From an uncultured Bacteroidota bacterium (GTDB lineage: Bacteria; Bacteroidota; Bacteroidia; Bacteroidales; SZUA-534): DNA of 12,756 bases. A model generated the notes under the pieces. It was not told the DNA's origin. It ran no database searches and worked only from the letters and a program-made list of their open reading frames with translations. A program made the translations under genes and the position numbers. Where the stretch lies: the NCBI GenBank assembly GCA_937885735.1, contig CALABN010000025.1, positions 1 to 12,756 of the forward strand. The letters run 5' to 3'. Positions 12,247 through 12,756 of the stretch are shown here, in pieces. Each line of letters starts with the position of its first letter. The first letter of the stretch is position 1.

Positions 12247-12756
12247 CTATTGGTTTATGTCGCGGTCGCGGAATCCAAGGAAATAGAGAATGGAATCGAG
12301 CCCTCCTGCCGAAATTGAGTGTTGCGCCGACTCCTTCACTTTTGGCTTTGCGTGGAAAGCAATTCCCAAGCCTGCCAACTGCAACATTGGCAAGTCGTTT
12401 GAGCCATCGCCCACTGCAATAACCTGCTCAAGGTGAATGTCTTCCTTGAATGCCAGCAGTTTGAGGATTTCGGCCTTGCGGGCACCGTCCACAATGTCGC
12501 CCACATTGTTGCCTGTCAACTTTCCGTTGACAATTTCAAGTTCGTTGGCAAATACATAATCTATGTCGAGTTTGTTTTTCAGATAGTTGCCAAAATATGT
12601 AAATCCGCCAGAAAGTATTGCCGTCCGATAACCGTAACGCTTGAGTGTCTTGAACAATCGCTCCGCGCCATTGGTGATAGGCAGATTTTCGGCAATCTCC
12701 TTCATCACACATTCGTCAAGACCCTTAAGCAACGATATGCGTTTCAGGAAACTCTG
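12247..12756 (-). CDS. serB: Phosphoserine phosphatase SerB, C-terminal part (N terminus beyond window)
   Basis: HAD-superfamily phosphatase for the last step of serine synthesis, O-phosphoserine to serine. The frame is open to the window edge; 169 C-terminal residues are visible, starting QSFLKRISLLKGL. Seen here: the substrate-cap region, HAD motif II in TAILSGGFTYF, motif III lysine in DGARKAEIL and motif IV in AVGDGSNDLPML, followed by GLGIAFHAKPKVKE. This order and wording match SerB rather than other HAD enzymes. Motif I (DxDxT) and any N-terminal ACT domains, which many Bacteroidota SerB proteins carry, lie outside the window. The apparent start at 12732 is only an internal TTG leucine codon. 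A strong terminator follows the stop. Confidence 0.93.
   Translation of the reverse strand, partial: QSFLKRISLLKGLDECVMKEIAENLPITNGAERLFKTLKRYGYRTAILSGGFTYFGNYLKNKLDIDYVFANELEIVNGKLTGNNVGDIVDGARKAEILKLLAFKEDIHLEQVIAVGDGSNDLPMLQLAGLGIAFHAKPKVKESAQHSISAGGLDSILYFLGFRDRDINQ

Overview
The window looks like chromosomal housekeeping DNA from a member of the Bacteroidota, most likely order Bacteroidales. Evidence: a DUF4249 lipoprotein and a DUF5606 protein (both families essentially restricted to this phylum), menaquinone methylation by MenG, a Bacteroidota-type divergent DUF62 protein, a SerB phosphatase, and several upstream regions carrying the phylum's -7 promoter box TAnnTTTG. One of these has a correctly placed -33 TTG (phoH, TTG-N19-TACATTTG). 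Most genes lack a strong Shine-Dalgarno sequence; hsp20 is the exception. There are no tRNA, rRNA, CRISPR or intact mobile elements.

Layout. 1-348: 3' part of an AT-rich Rpn/PD-(D/E)XK nuclease-transposase gene that stops early. 389-1402 (+): asd, with its own terminator. 1676-2113 (+): hsp20, preceded by a perfect 23-bp palindrome and a sigma-54-like -24/-12 site and followed by a terminator. 2181-3560 (-): RsmF-type rRNA m5C methyltransferase. 3734-4588 (+): DUF4249 lipoprotein, overlapping tail-to-tail with an exported thioredoxin (4578-5018, -). 5240-6199 (-): purC, downstream of phoH (6251-7216, -), which is broken by one in-frame TAA. Divergent from phoH is a two-gene unit: DUF62 protein (7432-8211) and mazG (8213-8995). 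After a terminator comes a 313-bp gap with a 21-bp triple repeat and a promoter-to-terminator module that could make a ~100-nt RNA. Then a secreted repeat protein (9369-9782) lies 1 nt ahead of menG (9784-10512). A bidirectional terminator separates menG from the DUF5606 gene (10563-11000, -). 11221-11883 (-) is a membrane-anchored protein of unknown function. Upstream of it is a 363-bp AT-rich gap holding four copies of a TGCATAAAA element in palindromic settings. The window ends inside serB (-).

How the genes fit together: most are independent housekeeping units, covering aspartate-family amino acid synthesis (asd), serine synthesis (serB), purine synthesis (purC), menaquinone (menG), nucleotide clean-up (mazG), rRNA modification (rsmF-like), protein quality control (hsp20) and envelope thiol chemistry (thioredoxin). 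No complete new multi-gene system is evident. The best leads are regulatory or evolutionary: the nonsense codon that separates Walker A from Walker B in phoH, the TGCATAAAA palindrome cluster, the candidate small RNA, the sigma-54-like hsp20 control region, and a DUF62 protein that appears to lack the family's catalytic triad.
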